Shown: positions 6,647-14,693 of the stretch, one piece after another
Layout: each line of letters opens with the position of its first letter
How positions within the stretch are numbered: position 1 is the stretch's first letter
NCBI RefSeq assembly: GCF_009600315.1
Contig: NZ_WIWC01000052.1
Coordinates: 1-32,011 of the forward strand
Direction: 5' to 3'
Length of the DNA stretch: 32,011 nucleotides
DNA from: Pseudomonas helleri
Lineage (GTDB): Bacteria; Pseudomonadota; Gammaproteobacteria; Pseudomonadales; Pseudomonadaceae
Notes under the pieces: model-generated
Told to the model about the DNA's origin: nothing
Seen by the model: the letters and a program-made list of their open reading frames with translations, nothing else
The model's database searches: none
Position numbers and translations under genes: made by a program

Positions 6647-7966
6647 ATGAATGCAGTAATTGCAGCGGTCGGCATCATGCTGGTGCTCAGCTTGTCCCGT
6701 GTGCATGTGGTGATCGCTCTTATCGTGGGGGCTGTTGTTGGCGGCCTTGTGGGCGGCTTAGGCGTTGAAGCGACGCTCAATGCGTTCAATAGCGGGCTTG
6801 GCGGCGGGGCTCAAGTCGCCTTGTCTTACGCCATGTTGGGAGCTTTCGCGGTCGCTATCGCAAAATCAGGTCTGGCCCATGCCTTGGCCGATAAAGCCTT
6901 GATCATGGTTAACAAGCAGCAGGCTGCCGGTGGTAATCGGATCAAATGGCTTTTGATTGGCTTGTTGCTGGTGGTTGCGATCTGCTCGCAAAACATCCTG
7001 CCGATTCATATCGCATTTATTCCTTTGTTGGTTCCGCCTCTTCTTTATGTGCTGACCAAGTTGAAAATTGACCGGCGTTTAATCGCCTGTGTCATGACAT
7101 TTGGTTTGATCACGCCTTATATGTTTTTACCCGTTGGTTTTGGCAATATCTTCCTCAATCAAATTTTGCTCGCGAATGTGCGCAATAGCGGTGTGGATGT
7201 CAGTCAGGTCAATGTTACTCATGCGATGGCCATTCCTGCGCTGGGCATGGTGTTTGGCTTGTTGGTGGCCGTGTTTATCAGCTATCGCAAAAAGCGCGAG
7301 TATGACTTGGTCAAAATTGAGCAGGTCGAGCAAGTAGCAGTCAAGTACAACCCCATGACATTGATCGTGGCCGGGCTTGCCATTGCTGCTGCGTTTATCA
7401 TCCAGCTATGGCTGGGGTCCATGATTATTGGTGCGTTGGCGGGGTTTCTGATTTTCTCCGCCTCGGGGATTGTGCGTTGGCGTGAAACTGACGACCTGTT
7501 TACCGAAGGCATGAAAATGATGGCCATGATCGGTTTCATCATGATCGCGGCCTCAGGTTTTGCCGAGGTGATGAAGGCAACAGGTGAAGTTAAATCTCTG
7601 GTGGAGGCTTCCGCTGGTTGGATAAACCACAACAAAGGAATTGGCGCACTGCTGATGTTGCTGGTCGGGCTATTGGTGACCATGGGCATTGGTTCGTCGT
7701 TTTCGACTGTGCCCATTCTGGCGGCTATTTTTGTGCCCTTGTGCGTGCAGCTGGGGTTTAGCCCGATGGCCATAGTTTGTATCGTCGGAACGGCGGGGGC
7801 CTTGGGTGACGCTGGCTCGCCTGCGTCAGACTCCACCTTGGGGCCGACCTCCGGTCTGAATGTTGACGGGCAGCATCATCATATCTGGGACACCGTCGTA
7901 CCGACTTTTCTGCACTACAACTTGCCCTTACTGGCCTTTGGCTGGGTGGCGGCAATGATTCTGTAA
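6647..7966 (+). CDS. YuiF-type Na+/H+ antiporter-family permease
   Basis: 439 residues, almost entirely hydrophobic, with about 11 to 12 membrane helices. It has the glycine-rich first hairpin (VVGGLVGGLG), the conserved NILPIHIAFIPLLVPPLL segment and a late GDAGSPASDSTLGPT block typical of the Na+/H+ antiporter family that includes B. subtilis YuiF, for which amino acid transport has been proposed. The ATG at 6647 has GAGG nine bases upstream; upstream in-frame starts lack a site. Divergence from a chemoreceptor suggests the two share a ligand, perhaps an amine or amino acid, but this is inference. The next gene is convergent and begins 23 bases after its stop, with no clear terminator. Confidence 0.87.
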   Translation: MNAVIAAVGIMLVLSLSRVHVVIALIVGAVVGGLVGGLGVEATLNAFNSGLGGGAQVALSYAMLGAFAVAIAKSGLAHALADKALIMVNKQQAAGGNRIKWLLIGLLLVVAICSQNILPIHIAFIPLLVPPLLYVLTKLKIDRRLIACVMTFGLITPYMFLPVGFGNIFLNQILLANVRNSGVDVSQVNVTHAMAIPALGMVFGLLVAVFISYRKKREYDLVKIEQVEQVAVKYNPMTLIVAGLAIAAAFIIQLWLGSMIIGALAGFLIFSASGIVRWRETDDLFTEGMKMMAMIGFIMIAASGFAEVMKATGEVKSLVEASAGWINHNKGIGALLMLLVGLLVTMGIGSSFSTVPILAAIFVPLCVQLGFSPMAIVCIVGTAGALGDAGSPASDSTLGPTSGLNVDGQHHHIWDTVVPTFLHYNLPLLAFGWVAAMIL

Positions 7967-7989
7967 AAAGAGCGAGCGGCGGCAAGCGC

Positions 7990-8850
7990 TCATGGCAGTT
8001 CAATCCGACCGTTTTCCCCTGGAACGGTCGGCCAATCGCCTGCCGCCCATCGTGCTCTGGCCTGATCTATCAGCGCCGTATTACTGGCCACAAAGTTCCA
8101 GTTCATGCGCCTCGGGCCGTCCAGCGCCGCGCCTCCAATCAATACCAGATGGCAATCACTCTCTGCGAACAATGTAGCCTCCTGCGCGGCGGGCAGCAGC
8201 ACAAGGCTATGGGGCTCGATAGCTTGGCCATTCAGTCGAACATCTCCTTCCACTACATAGACCGCGCGCTCAGGATGATCAGCCGGGATCAGGAACGTGG
8301 TGGCTTTCTGCATATTCACTTCGGCATACAGGGTCGGCGAGAGCACGGGTACAGGGGAAGTTAGACCAAACCCAGTACCTGCGATCAGACGAATCTGGAC
8401 ACCTGAATTGTTAATGACGGGCAAGCTGTCGGCAGTGTGATGGCTGTACAGCCCTGGACCTTGTTCATCCTTTATGGGAGAGGCCAGCCACACTTGCAGA
8501 CCATGTAAGGTTGAGCCTTGAGCCCTTAACGCGCTGGGTGTTCTTTCAATATGGGCAATCGCGGCACCTGCCGTCATCCAGCTGACCTCGCCAGGGTTGA
8601 CGAGCTGGTCCGAGCCCAAGCTGTCCTTATGCAGCAGTTGCCCTTCAAATAAATAGGTCAGCGTCGACAGGCCGATATGTGGATGCTGCCGAATGTTCAT
8701 CCCTTGGCCAGGCCCATAGCGTGTTTGCAGCATATGATCGAAAAATACGAAAGGCCCAACGCTACGGCATTTGGCTGAGGGCAGGGGGCGTAGGATTGGT
8801 TGACCTTCGACGTCTTCAGCTCGGGGGTGAATTACAGTCAAGGTGTCCAT
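7990..8850 (-). CDS. Pirin family bicupin protein
   Basis: 286 residues, close to the usual pirin length. The N-terminal cupin has the family metal-binding residues: H56 and H58 in QHPHIGLST, H100 and E102 in AHIERTP. The preceding VGPFVFFDHM and the later GLQVWLASP are typical of the family; the second cupin covers about 165-260. Bacterial pirins include quercetin 2,3-dioxygenases and regulators of central metabolism; nothing here decides between them. It lies 64 bases downstream of the OsmC gene on the same strand and may be cotranscribed with it, which would suggest a stress-related role. Confidence 0.93.
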   Translation of the reverse strand: MDTLTVIHPRAEDVEGQPILRPLPSAKCRSVGPFVFFDHMLQTRYGPGQGMNIRQHPHIGLSTLTYLFEGQLLHKDSLGSDQLVNPGEVSWMTAGAAIAHIERTPSALRAQGSTLHGLQVWLASPIKDEQGPGLYSHHTADSLPVINNSGVQIRLIAGTGFGLTSPVPVLSPTLYAEVNMQKATTFLIPADHPERAVYVVEGDVRLNGQAIEPHSLVLLPAAQEATLFAESDCHLVLIGGAALDGPRRMNWNFVASNTALIDQARARWAAGDWPTVPGENGRIELP

Positions 8851-8914
8851 CGTGTATTACCAGCAGAGGGAAAGCGTTGAGCATAACTCAACGCCATATG
8901 GTCCTGTTTTTGGG

Positions 8915-9334
8915 TTACTGACTGAAAGCACCCTCAGACAAATGTGTCTCGATGGTAATGTCGGCGGTGGTCATCAGTTTATGCACCGGACACTTATCAG
9001 CCACTCTGTGGAGTTCATCGCGTTGAGCATCGGTCAAAACGCCTTTAAGTGTCAGTTTGACATGCAGCGCGTATTTGCCCTGCTGCTCCTCAGTGGCGTC
9101 GTGTTTGACTTCCACCGTGACCCCTGTCAACGGAATGCCCTTCTTTTGCGCATAGAGCTTGACCGTGAGGGCTTTGCACGCGCCTAGAGCGGCATCGAAA
9201 TAGTCATGGGGGGACGGGGCCGAGCTTTCTCCTCCCATTGTTTTGGGTAGATCAGTGAACACGGGTTCTTGATCGTCGATCTTGATGCTGTGGCGAAAGC
9301 TGTCGTGAGACACGGTATTTACGGTAACAGTCAT
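8915..9334 (-). CDS. OsmC family protein (hydroperoxide reductase-like)
   Basis: 139 residues from the ATG at 9332-9334, which has GAGG six bases upstream; an in-frame GTG four codons earlier is the alternative. The two redox cysteines of the family are C53 (LGACKALT) and C114 (DKCPVHK). The intervening GVTVEVKHD and LTDAQRDELHRVADKCP segments fit OsmC/Ohr folds. Such proteins reduce organic hydroperoxides by a thiol mechanism. The sequence resembles the YhfA/OsmC-like branch more than Ohr, but I cannot settle the subfamily. It probably heads an operon with the pirin gene. Confidence 0.9.
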   Translation of the reverse strand: MTVTVNTVSHDSFRHSIKIDDQEPVFTDLPKTMGGESSAPSPHDYFDAALGACKALTVKLYAQKKGIPLTGVTVEVKHDATEEQQGKYALHVKLTLKGVLTDAQRDELHRVADKCPVHKLMTTADITIETHLSEGAFSQ

Positions 9335-9471
9335 GGCAAACCTCACAGTGGCAGAGATAAAGGTCTTGATCTTTATAGAGCATGTTGCGCGTTGTGCGTT
9401 CCCTTTAATCGCTTGCTGAACCTGTCAGCTTCGTCGCAGGTCTACACAGACTTCGGGAGAGGAGATTTAAG

Positions 9472-10476
9472 GTGCGAATGAAACACTCTGCGCTGGCTTT
9501 GGCGCTGTTGATTGCAAGTGCATGGGTTCAAGCAAGGGACTATGCCTACAGCGATGCCCACCTTCACTATGTCGATTTCTTCCAGGAAACCGAGGGCATG
9601 AGTTCGTTACTTCAGGTCATGGCCAAGAATCGCATTACTCATGTGATGATTTCCGGTATTCCGGTCGCCAAAAAATGGCACGAGGACGAGCCCAAGCGGC
9701 CACGTTATTACGCCGGCGATGATGCTGATGCCTATTGGTATAGCGCAACGGATGTATGGGTTGCCACGGCTGTCAAGCAGTTGACTGCAGAGCAGCGCGA
9801 GCATTTTCATCCGTTTTTGTCAGGGTTTAATCCAAATGACAAAAACTCGGCGGCTCACATACAGCGCATGCTCGATCTGGATCCTGGGTTGTGGCAAGGC
9901 ATCGGTGAAGTCTTCACGCGCCATGACGACCTCACGGCCCTCATTTCCGGTGATACTCCGCGCGCTAACAATGAAGCGCTGAGCAAGGTCTACGAATTGG
10001 CCGCGAAGTATGATTTACCCGTTTTAGTGCATTCCAACATTACGTCCAAGCGAGAGCGTAATCCGCTGTATCTGGCCGAGATTGAGGAGCCGCTAACCCT
10101 GCATCCTGATACCCGATTTATTTGGGCACATGCGGGCACCAGCGCCGAAATTCATCGGCACCAGACGCAAATGCCGTTTTTGCTGCCTGAGCTGACACGT
10201 CTATTGGCTAAATACCCTAACCTGTATATAGACCTTTCCTGGAGCATGCTTACGCCGTATCTGCTGGATGAAAACGGTAAGGCCCGGCCTGAATGGGTCG
10301 CGCTTGTAGAGCGCTTCCCGGACCGATTTATGCTGGGGTCAGATGTGGTAGGCCGCTTTGACAAACTGGGTCAGGAATTAAAGAGTTTTGATCCCTTTCT
10401 CGATGCCTTGCCTGAAAGCGTCGCACATAAAGTAGCCAAGGATAATTTCGTGTCCGTGCTGCCCAAGCAACGCTAA
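9472..10476 (+). CDS. Exported metal-dependent amidohydrolase (Amidohydrolase_2 / TIM-barrel)
   Basis: 334 residues from GTG 9472 (GGAG seven bases upstream) or 332 from ATG 9478. The N-terminus is a signal peptide (HSALALALLIASAWVQA), so the enzyme is probably periplasmic. The mature part is an amidohydrolase barrel: H30 and H32 in DAHLHY, a GEVFTRHDD segment, the histidine of LVHSN, WAHAGTSAEIH and the C-terminal aspartate in MLGSDVVGRF. These residues should bind one or two metals. The substrate is unknown. Most relatives that I recall in this superfamily are cytoplasmic, so export is notable. A strong terminator follows. Confidence 0.87.
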   Translation: MRMKHSALALALLIASAWVQARDYAYSDAHLHYVDFFQETEGMSSLLQVMAKNRITHVMISGIPVAKKWHEDEPKRPRYYAGDDADAYWYSATDVWVATAVKQLTAEQREHFHPFLSGFNPNDKNSAAHIQRMLDLDPGLWQGIGEVFTRHDDLTALISGDTPRANNEALSKVYELAAKYDLPVLVHSNITSKRERNPLYLAEIEEPLTLHPDTRFIWAHAGTSAEIHRHQTQMPFLLPELTRLLAKYPNLYIDLSWSMLTPYLLDENGKARPEWVALVERFPDRFMLGSDVVGRFDKLGQELKSFDPFLDALPESVAHKVAKDNFVSVLPKQR

Positions 10477-10493
10477 CCGGTCTCTTGCAGACA

Positions 10494-10525
10494 AAAAAAT
10501 GCCCCGAGTATTCGGGGCATTTTTT
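10494..10525. terminator. Bidirectional terminator between amidohydrolase gene and fabB
   Basis: A perfect 14-bp stem (10494-10507 with 10512-10525) with loop gtat. The arms start with six A and end with six T, so it works in both directions and serves the two convergent transcripts. Confidence 0.93.
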
Positions 10526-10541
10526 GTCGCGAGTGGACGGC

Positions 10542-11762
10542 TTATTGACCAGTCCAGCGCTTCAGTACCAGTGTGGCGTTAGTGCCACCGAAACCGAAGC
10601 TGTTGCTCATCACATTGTTCAATGTAACGTCTTCGCGGGTCTTGGTCAGGATTGGCATGTCGGCGACAACCGGGTCCAGTTCCTCGATGTTGGCAGAACC
10701 GGCAATGAAGTTGCCTTCCATCATCAGCAAGCAGTAAATCGCTTCGTGAACGCCTGCGGCGCCCAGGGAGTGACCCGACAGGCTTTTGGTCGAGCTGATT
10801 GCAGGGGCTTTGTCGCCGAACACGGCACGGACACCTTCCATTTCCTTGGCGTCGCCTACCGGAGTAGAAGTGCCGTGGGTGTTGAGGTAGTCGATCGGGC
10901 CATCAACCGTTGCCATGGCCATCTGCATGCAGCGGATAGCGCCTTCGCCGCTTGGGGCCACCATGTCATAGCCGTCGGACGTTGCGCCATAGCCAACGAT
11001 CTCAGCGTAGATTTTGGCGCCACGAGCCAGAGCGTGTTCCAACTCTTCAACGACAACCATGCCGCCACCACCAGCGATAACAAAACCGTCACGGTTTTTA
11101 TCGTAGGCACGGGAGGCTTTTTCAGGCGTATCGTTATATTGAGTGGACAGGGCGCCCATCGCGTCGAACAGGAACGATTGGCTCCAATGTTCTTCTTCGC
11201 CACCGCCGGCAAAAACGATGTCTTGTTTGCCTAACTGGATTTGCTCAACCGCGGTACCGATGCAGTGAGCACTGGTGGCGCAGGCGGAGGAAATCGAGTA
11301 GTTCACGCCCTTGATCTTGAACGGCGTGGCCAGGCAGGCGGATACGGTGCTGCCCATGGTCCGCGTTACACGGTACGGGCCAACACGCTTGACGCCTTTT
11401 TCACGCAGGATATCCAGCGCTTCCATCTGGTTCAAGGTCGATGCGCCGCCGGAACCGGCGATCAGGCCAGTACGCGGGTTGGAGACTTGCTCCTCGGTCA
11501 GACCCGAATCCGTGATGGCATCTTTCATGGCCAGGTAAGCATAAGCCGCTGCGTGGCCGACGAAGCGATAAATCTTGCGATCGATCAGCTCTTCGAGAGG
11601 CAGGTCAATGGAGCCGGAAACCTGGCTACGCAGACCCATTTCGGCATATTCCGGATTGAATCGGATGCCAGGTCGACTTGCACGCAGGTTAGCGGAGACG
11701 GTCTCTTTGTCATTGCCCAAGCACGAAACGATGCCCAGACCAGTGATAACGACGCGACGCAT
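10542..11762 (-). CDS. fabB: Beta-ketoacyl-ACP synthase I (FabB)
   Basis: 406 residues. It elongates unsaturated acyl-ACP chains in type II fatty acid synthesis. The thiolase-fold catalytic triad is C161 (SSACATSAHC), H296 (NTHGTSTPVGD) and H331 (SLSGHSLGAAG). The glycine-rich C-terminus FGFGGTNATLVL is also diagnostic. Length matches E. coli FabB. It starts 11 bases after the fabA stop and is the second gene of the fabAB operon, ending at the terminator at 10494. Confidence 0.97.
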   Translation of the reverse strand: MRRVVITGLGIVSCLGNDKETVSANLRASRPGIRFNPEYAEMGLRSQVSGSIDLPLEELIDRKIYRFVGHAAAYAYLAMKDAITDSGLTEEQVSNPRTGLIAGSGGASTLNQMEALDILREKGVKRVGPYRVTRTMGSTVSACLATPFKIKGVNYSISSACATSAHCIGTAVEQIQLGKQDIVFAGGGEEEHWSQSFLFDAMGALSTQYNDTPEKASRAYDKNRDGFVIAGGGGMVVVEELEHALARGAKIYAEIVGYGATSDGYDMVAPSGEGAIRCMQMAMATVDGPIDYLNTHGTSTPVGDAKEMEGVRAVFGDKAPAISSTKSLSGHSLGAAGVHEAIYCLLMMEGNFIAGSANIEELDPVVADMPILTKTREDVTLNNVMSNSFGFGGTNATLVLKRWTGQ

Positions 11763-11773
11763 GCGGATAACCC

Positions 11774-12289
11774 TTAGAAGTTTTCAGTGGAAGTAAAAAC
11801 GCCGACTCGAAGGCCTTCGGCGGTATAGATTTCGCGACCATCTACGCTCACGGAACCATCGGCAATGGCCAGGTTCAGCTTGCCGCGCAGAACGCGTTTT
11901 ATATGAATGTTGTAGGTAATCTTTTTAGCGGTTGGCAATACTTGGCCGAAGAACTTCACTTCGCCTGAGCCCAGTGCGCGACCGCGGCCCGGCAAACCTT
12001 GCCAGCCGAGGAAAAAGCCAACCAGCTGCCACATGGCATCAAGGCCCAGGCAGCCCGGCATGACTGGATCGCCTTCAAAGTGGCAAGCAAAGAACCACAG
12101 GTCTGGATTGATATCCAGCTCGGCGACCAATTCACCTTTGCCGTACTTGCCGCCCTCGTCACTGATAAGGGTGATGCGGTCCACCATCAGCATGTTAGGG
12201 GCGGGCAGTTGCGCGTTACCCGGGCCAAAAAGTTCGCCGCGGCTACAGCGCAGCAGATCTTCCCGAGTAAAGGCGTTTTGTTTGGTCAT
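11774..12289 (-). CDS. fabA: 3-hydroxydecanoyl-ACP dehydratase/isomerase (FabA)
   Basis: 171 residues, the usual FabA length. It dehydrates 3-hydroxydecanoyl-ACP and isomerises the trans-2 to the cis-3 product, committing carbon to unsaturated fatty acids. The active-site pair is H70 (FACHFEGDPVMPGC) and D84 (GLDAMWQ). The ATG is preceded by gaggag with good spacing. It is the first gene of fabAB; a DesT/FabR-like operator lies about 135 bases upstream, and a second palindrome lies in the probable leader. Confidence 0.97.
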   Translation of the reverse strand: MTKQNAFTREDLLRCSRGELFGPGNAQLPAPNMLMVDRITLISDEGGKYGKGELVAELDINPDLWFFACHFEGDPVMPGCLGLDAMWQLVGFFLGWQGLPGRGRALGSGEVKFFGQVLPTAKKITYNIHIKRVLRGKLNLAIADGSVSVDGREIYTAEGLRVGVFTSTENF

Positions 12290-12339
12290 GCGAGCTCCTC
12301 AATAATCCCATGCGGCAGGTGGGGCAATTCTTCCCGACC

Positions 12340-12363
12340 AACTGAAACGTTCATGTTTCAGTT
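12340..12363. repeat. Perfect 9-bp inverted repeat in the fabA leader
   Basis: Arms aactgaaac (12340-12348) and gtttcagtt (12355-12363) flank a six-base spacer, gttcat. It lies about 50 bases upstream of the fabA start codon. It could be an operator for another fatty-acid regulator or an RNA hairpin in the fabA leader. No T-run follows on the fabA strand, so it is not an obvious terminator. Confidence 0.7.
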
Positions 12364-12422
12364 CGCCAGCCTACACATAGACTATTGCGTTGTAGTGAAA
12401 GTCACAGCGTCAAGGACAAGAA

Positions 12423-12436
12423 TGTACACTTGTTCA
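12423..12436 (-). promoter_or_regulatory. Putative DesT/FabR-type operator upstream of fabAB
   Basis: The sequence tgtaca-ct-tgttca is an imperfect palindrome (5 of 6 pairs) flanked by further similarity (agtgaacaagtgtacatt on the minus strand). It resembles the operators of the TetR-family fatty-acid regulators DesT (Pseudomonas) and FabR (E. coli), which are known to act upstream of fabAB and fabB. This would couple fabAB expression to the balance of saturated and unsaturated acyl-CoA. The similarity is from memory of the consensus. Confidence 0.65.
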
Positions 12437-12526
12437 CTGAAAATTTAAATCAGGCCGGTTCAGGGGCCCATCAGGGTGCCTAAGACTGCCGCACTTTTGT
12501 ATTTAACGCCAGTAATTAGCCATAAA

Positions 12527-14425
12527 TCACTGGACCCAACGTTGCAGGATCTGTTCAAGATCCGCCCGTTTGAACGGCTTGGCGAGGTAATCGTTCATTC
12601 CGGCTTCCAGACAGGCTTCTCTATCTCCCTGTAAAGCGTTGGCGGTCAGAGCGATGATCGGAACAGTGGTGCAGCCCGGTAGTTGGCGGATCTGCCGAGT
12701 CGCTTCATAACCGTCTATGATCGGTAGCCGGCAATCCATCAAAATAGCGGCGTAGCGCTCAGTGTTGGCGCGGTGAATGGCCTGTGCGCCATCAGTGACC
12801 ACACTCACTTCGTAGCCCAGCCCGACCAATACTGCCTCAATGACCGTTTGATTGACCTGATTGTCTTCGACCAGCAGGATGGTGCGGCCTGCCATTTGTC
12901 TTGATTGCGCCGTCAAGTCGGGACGGTTGTTTAAAGGTATGGAGTGGTGAAGCTCCAGTGGAATTTCCAGCGTGAACACGGAGCCTTGAGCCTTTTCACT
13001 TTTGGCATGCAGAGTGCCACCCATGCGCTCTGCCAGCGTACGAGCGATGGGCAGCCCCAGCCCCGTTCCGCCATAGCGGCGCGAAATGGAACTGTCTGCC
13101 TGCTGGAATGCGTTGAACATTGATTCGAGCTTGTCGGTACTGATGCCAATGCCGCTGTCGCGCACCGTGCAGGTAAACCAGATCAACTCATGATCCAGCG
13201 GCTGCCAGTGCGGTTCGATGCTGATCTGACCCTGTTCGGTAAACTTCAAGGCATTGCCAATCAGGTTGACCAGAATTTGCCGAATGCGGGTGGGATCGCC
13301 CAGAACGTGCAGGTTGTGCAAGCCCTCCGGGATGGTTAACTGCAACTGCAACCCTCGTTGCCCGGCTGTGTGTTGAAACGCCTGAGCACAGTTGCTGACC
13401 AGCTCGGCGAGATTAAACGGAATGTTTTCGAGTTCAAGTGCCGAACGCTCAATTCTCGAGAAGTCGAGGATATCGTTGATGACTTTTAACAGGTGTTCGG
13501 TCGACTCCGAGGCAAGGGCCGCGTATTCGGCTTGCTCCTCGGTCATTTCAGTGGTTTCCAATAATTGAAGCATGCCAAGAACGCCATTCATTGGCGTGCG
13601 TAATTCGTGACTCATCATTGCCAGAAAGTCAGTTTTTGCGCTGTTGGCGCGTTCGGCTTCTTCGCGTGCCTGAATCAATTGCGCAATAGCGGATTGTTGC
13701 TCGCGGCTGGCTTTGGCCAAGCCGTCGGCCAAATTGTTGATATGTTGAGCCAGGTTGCCTAACTCGCCATCATCGACTACGGGCAATGGCGTTTTGTATT
13801 CCCCTCGCTGGATGGCATTAACTGCATTGCTCATGGCCATGATGGGTCTGGACAGGTTGGAAGCCAGGCGTCGGGCGAGTAAATAGGTAAAGCCAAGCGC
13901 AAAAAGCGCCAGAATCACGGCTTTTAGCAAAATTTCCTGCTGGCGCTTGCTGAATGCCTGGTTGGACATGCCTACACGTACTTTGCCCAGGTAATCCTCG
14001 TCCGGAGCCGAAGCCTGGCGGTTGCTCAATACAAATGCATTACCGGCGGTGTTTCGTTGCAAACGAACAGGTGCCTGAAAGACTTCTGTGGGCGCGGCTT
14101 GATCTTGAGGTGAGGTAGTTTGCTCTGCATGAACCAGCACGTTGTTGTTACGGTCCTGTACCTGCACAAACTGTACATGAGGTGTGTTAAGCGAGGCTTT
14201 TACCAAGGTATCCAGCACCTGTGCGTTACCGGTGATGACCCCGTATTCAGTGGCAGGCGCCAACTGGTTGGCTATCAATTGGCCGGTGTGATTCATCTCC
14301 TGACGCAAGTCTTGAATACGTACAAAGGTAAAAAAACTGATCAATAGCAATGTCAAAAGAAGTGCTGGCCCGAGGCTCATCATTTGTGTACGGGTGTGTA
14401 TGTCCCAACGGCGGCGAGCGATCAT
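12527..14425 (-). CDS. Hybrid sensor histidine kinase (PA1611-like)
   Basis: 632 residues: transmembrane helix about 16-36, a periplasmic domain about 37-165, helix 2 about 167-184, HAMP about 185-237, a short coiled coil, a HisKA domain with H273 (MMSHELRTPMN), an ATPase domain with N391 (NLIGNALKF), DSGIGI (423-428) and YGGTGLGL (451-458), and a C-terminal receiver with E520/D521, phosphoacceptor D564 (ILMDCRLP) and K616 (LAKPFKR). It has no histidine phosphotransfer domain. The position between fabA and gpsA matches P. aeruginosa PA1611, which is known to bind RetS and so free the GacS/Rsm pathway; the same role here is inferred. Confidence 0.93.
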   Translation of the reverse strand: MIARRRWDIHTRTQMMSLGPALLLTLLLISFFTFVRIQDLRQEMNHTGQLIANQLAPATEYGVITGNAQVLDTLVKASLNTPHVQFVQVQDRNNNVLVHAEQTTSPQDQAAPTEVFQAPVRLQRNTAGNAFVLSNRQASAPDEDYLGKVRVGMSNQAFSKRQQEILLKAVILALFALGFTYLLARRLASNLSRPIMAMSNAVNAIQRGEYKTPLPVVDDGELGNLAQHINNLADGLAKASREQQSAIAQLIQAREEAERANSAKTDFLAMMSHELRTPMNGVLGMLQLLETTEMTEEQAEYAALASESTEHLLKVINDILDFSRIERSALELENIPFNLAELVSNCAQAFQHTAGQRGLQLQLTIPEGLHNLHVLGDPTRIRQILVNLIGNALKFTEQGQISIEPHWQPLDHELIWFTCTVRDSGIGISTDKLESMFNAFQQADSSISRRYGGTGLGLPIARTLAERMGGTLHAKSEKAQGSVFTLEIPLELHHSIPLNNRPDLTAQSRQMAGRTILLVEDNQVNQTVIEAVLVGLGYEVSVVTDGAQAIHRANTERYAAILMDCRLPIIDGYEATRQIRQLPGCTTVPIIALTANALQGDREACLEAGMNDYLAKPFKRADLEQILQRWVQ

Positions 14426-14647
14426 TAACGCAGCACTCCGTCAGTCTTGCGTATGGCCCCGGATGTATTGCTCATGTGTTCGCTCATCCTTGACTATGAA
14501 GTCAGCCAATTTTGTGGGCACGAGGGTTGCCTCACTTTGTTAAGTTGCCGGCAGCATGGTAACTGAGCTGACTCGCTTTTCCAGCCATAACCCTTCATTT
14601 TCCGGTATCTGAAACGTTCAAACTCTCGCCTTGCAGGATGTGCTCCG

Positions 14648-14653
14648 TATAAT
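14648..14653 (+). promoter_or_regulatory. Probable -10 element of the gpsA promoter
   Basis: A consensus TATAAT lies 41 bases upstream of the chosen gpsA start. The -35 region is weak: the best match, ttgcag, is only 11 bases away, which is too close. The 268-base gap between the divergent hybrid-kinase and gpsA genes holds no other feature I can support. Confidence 0.5.
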
Positions 14654-14693
14654 GCGGCCATTGCCAACGACTAGATAGATGACGGGACGACAG

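Noticed and set aside
10485..11234. 249-codon open frame on the plus strand opposite fabB
   Set aside because: It lies antisense to a certain fabB gene, shows no domain, and reads like reversed fabB codons. Long shadow frames are common in this codon usage.
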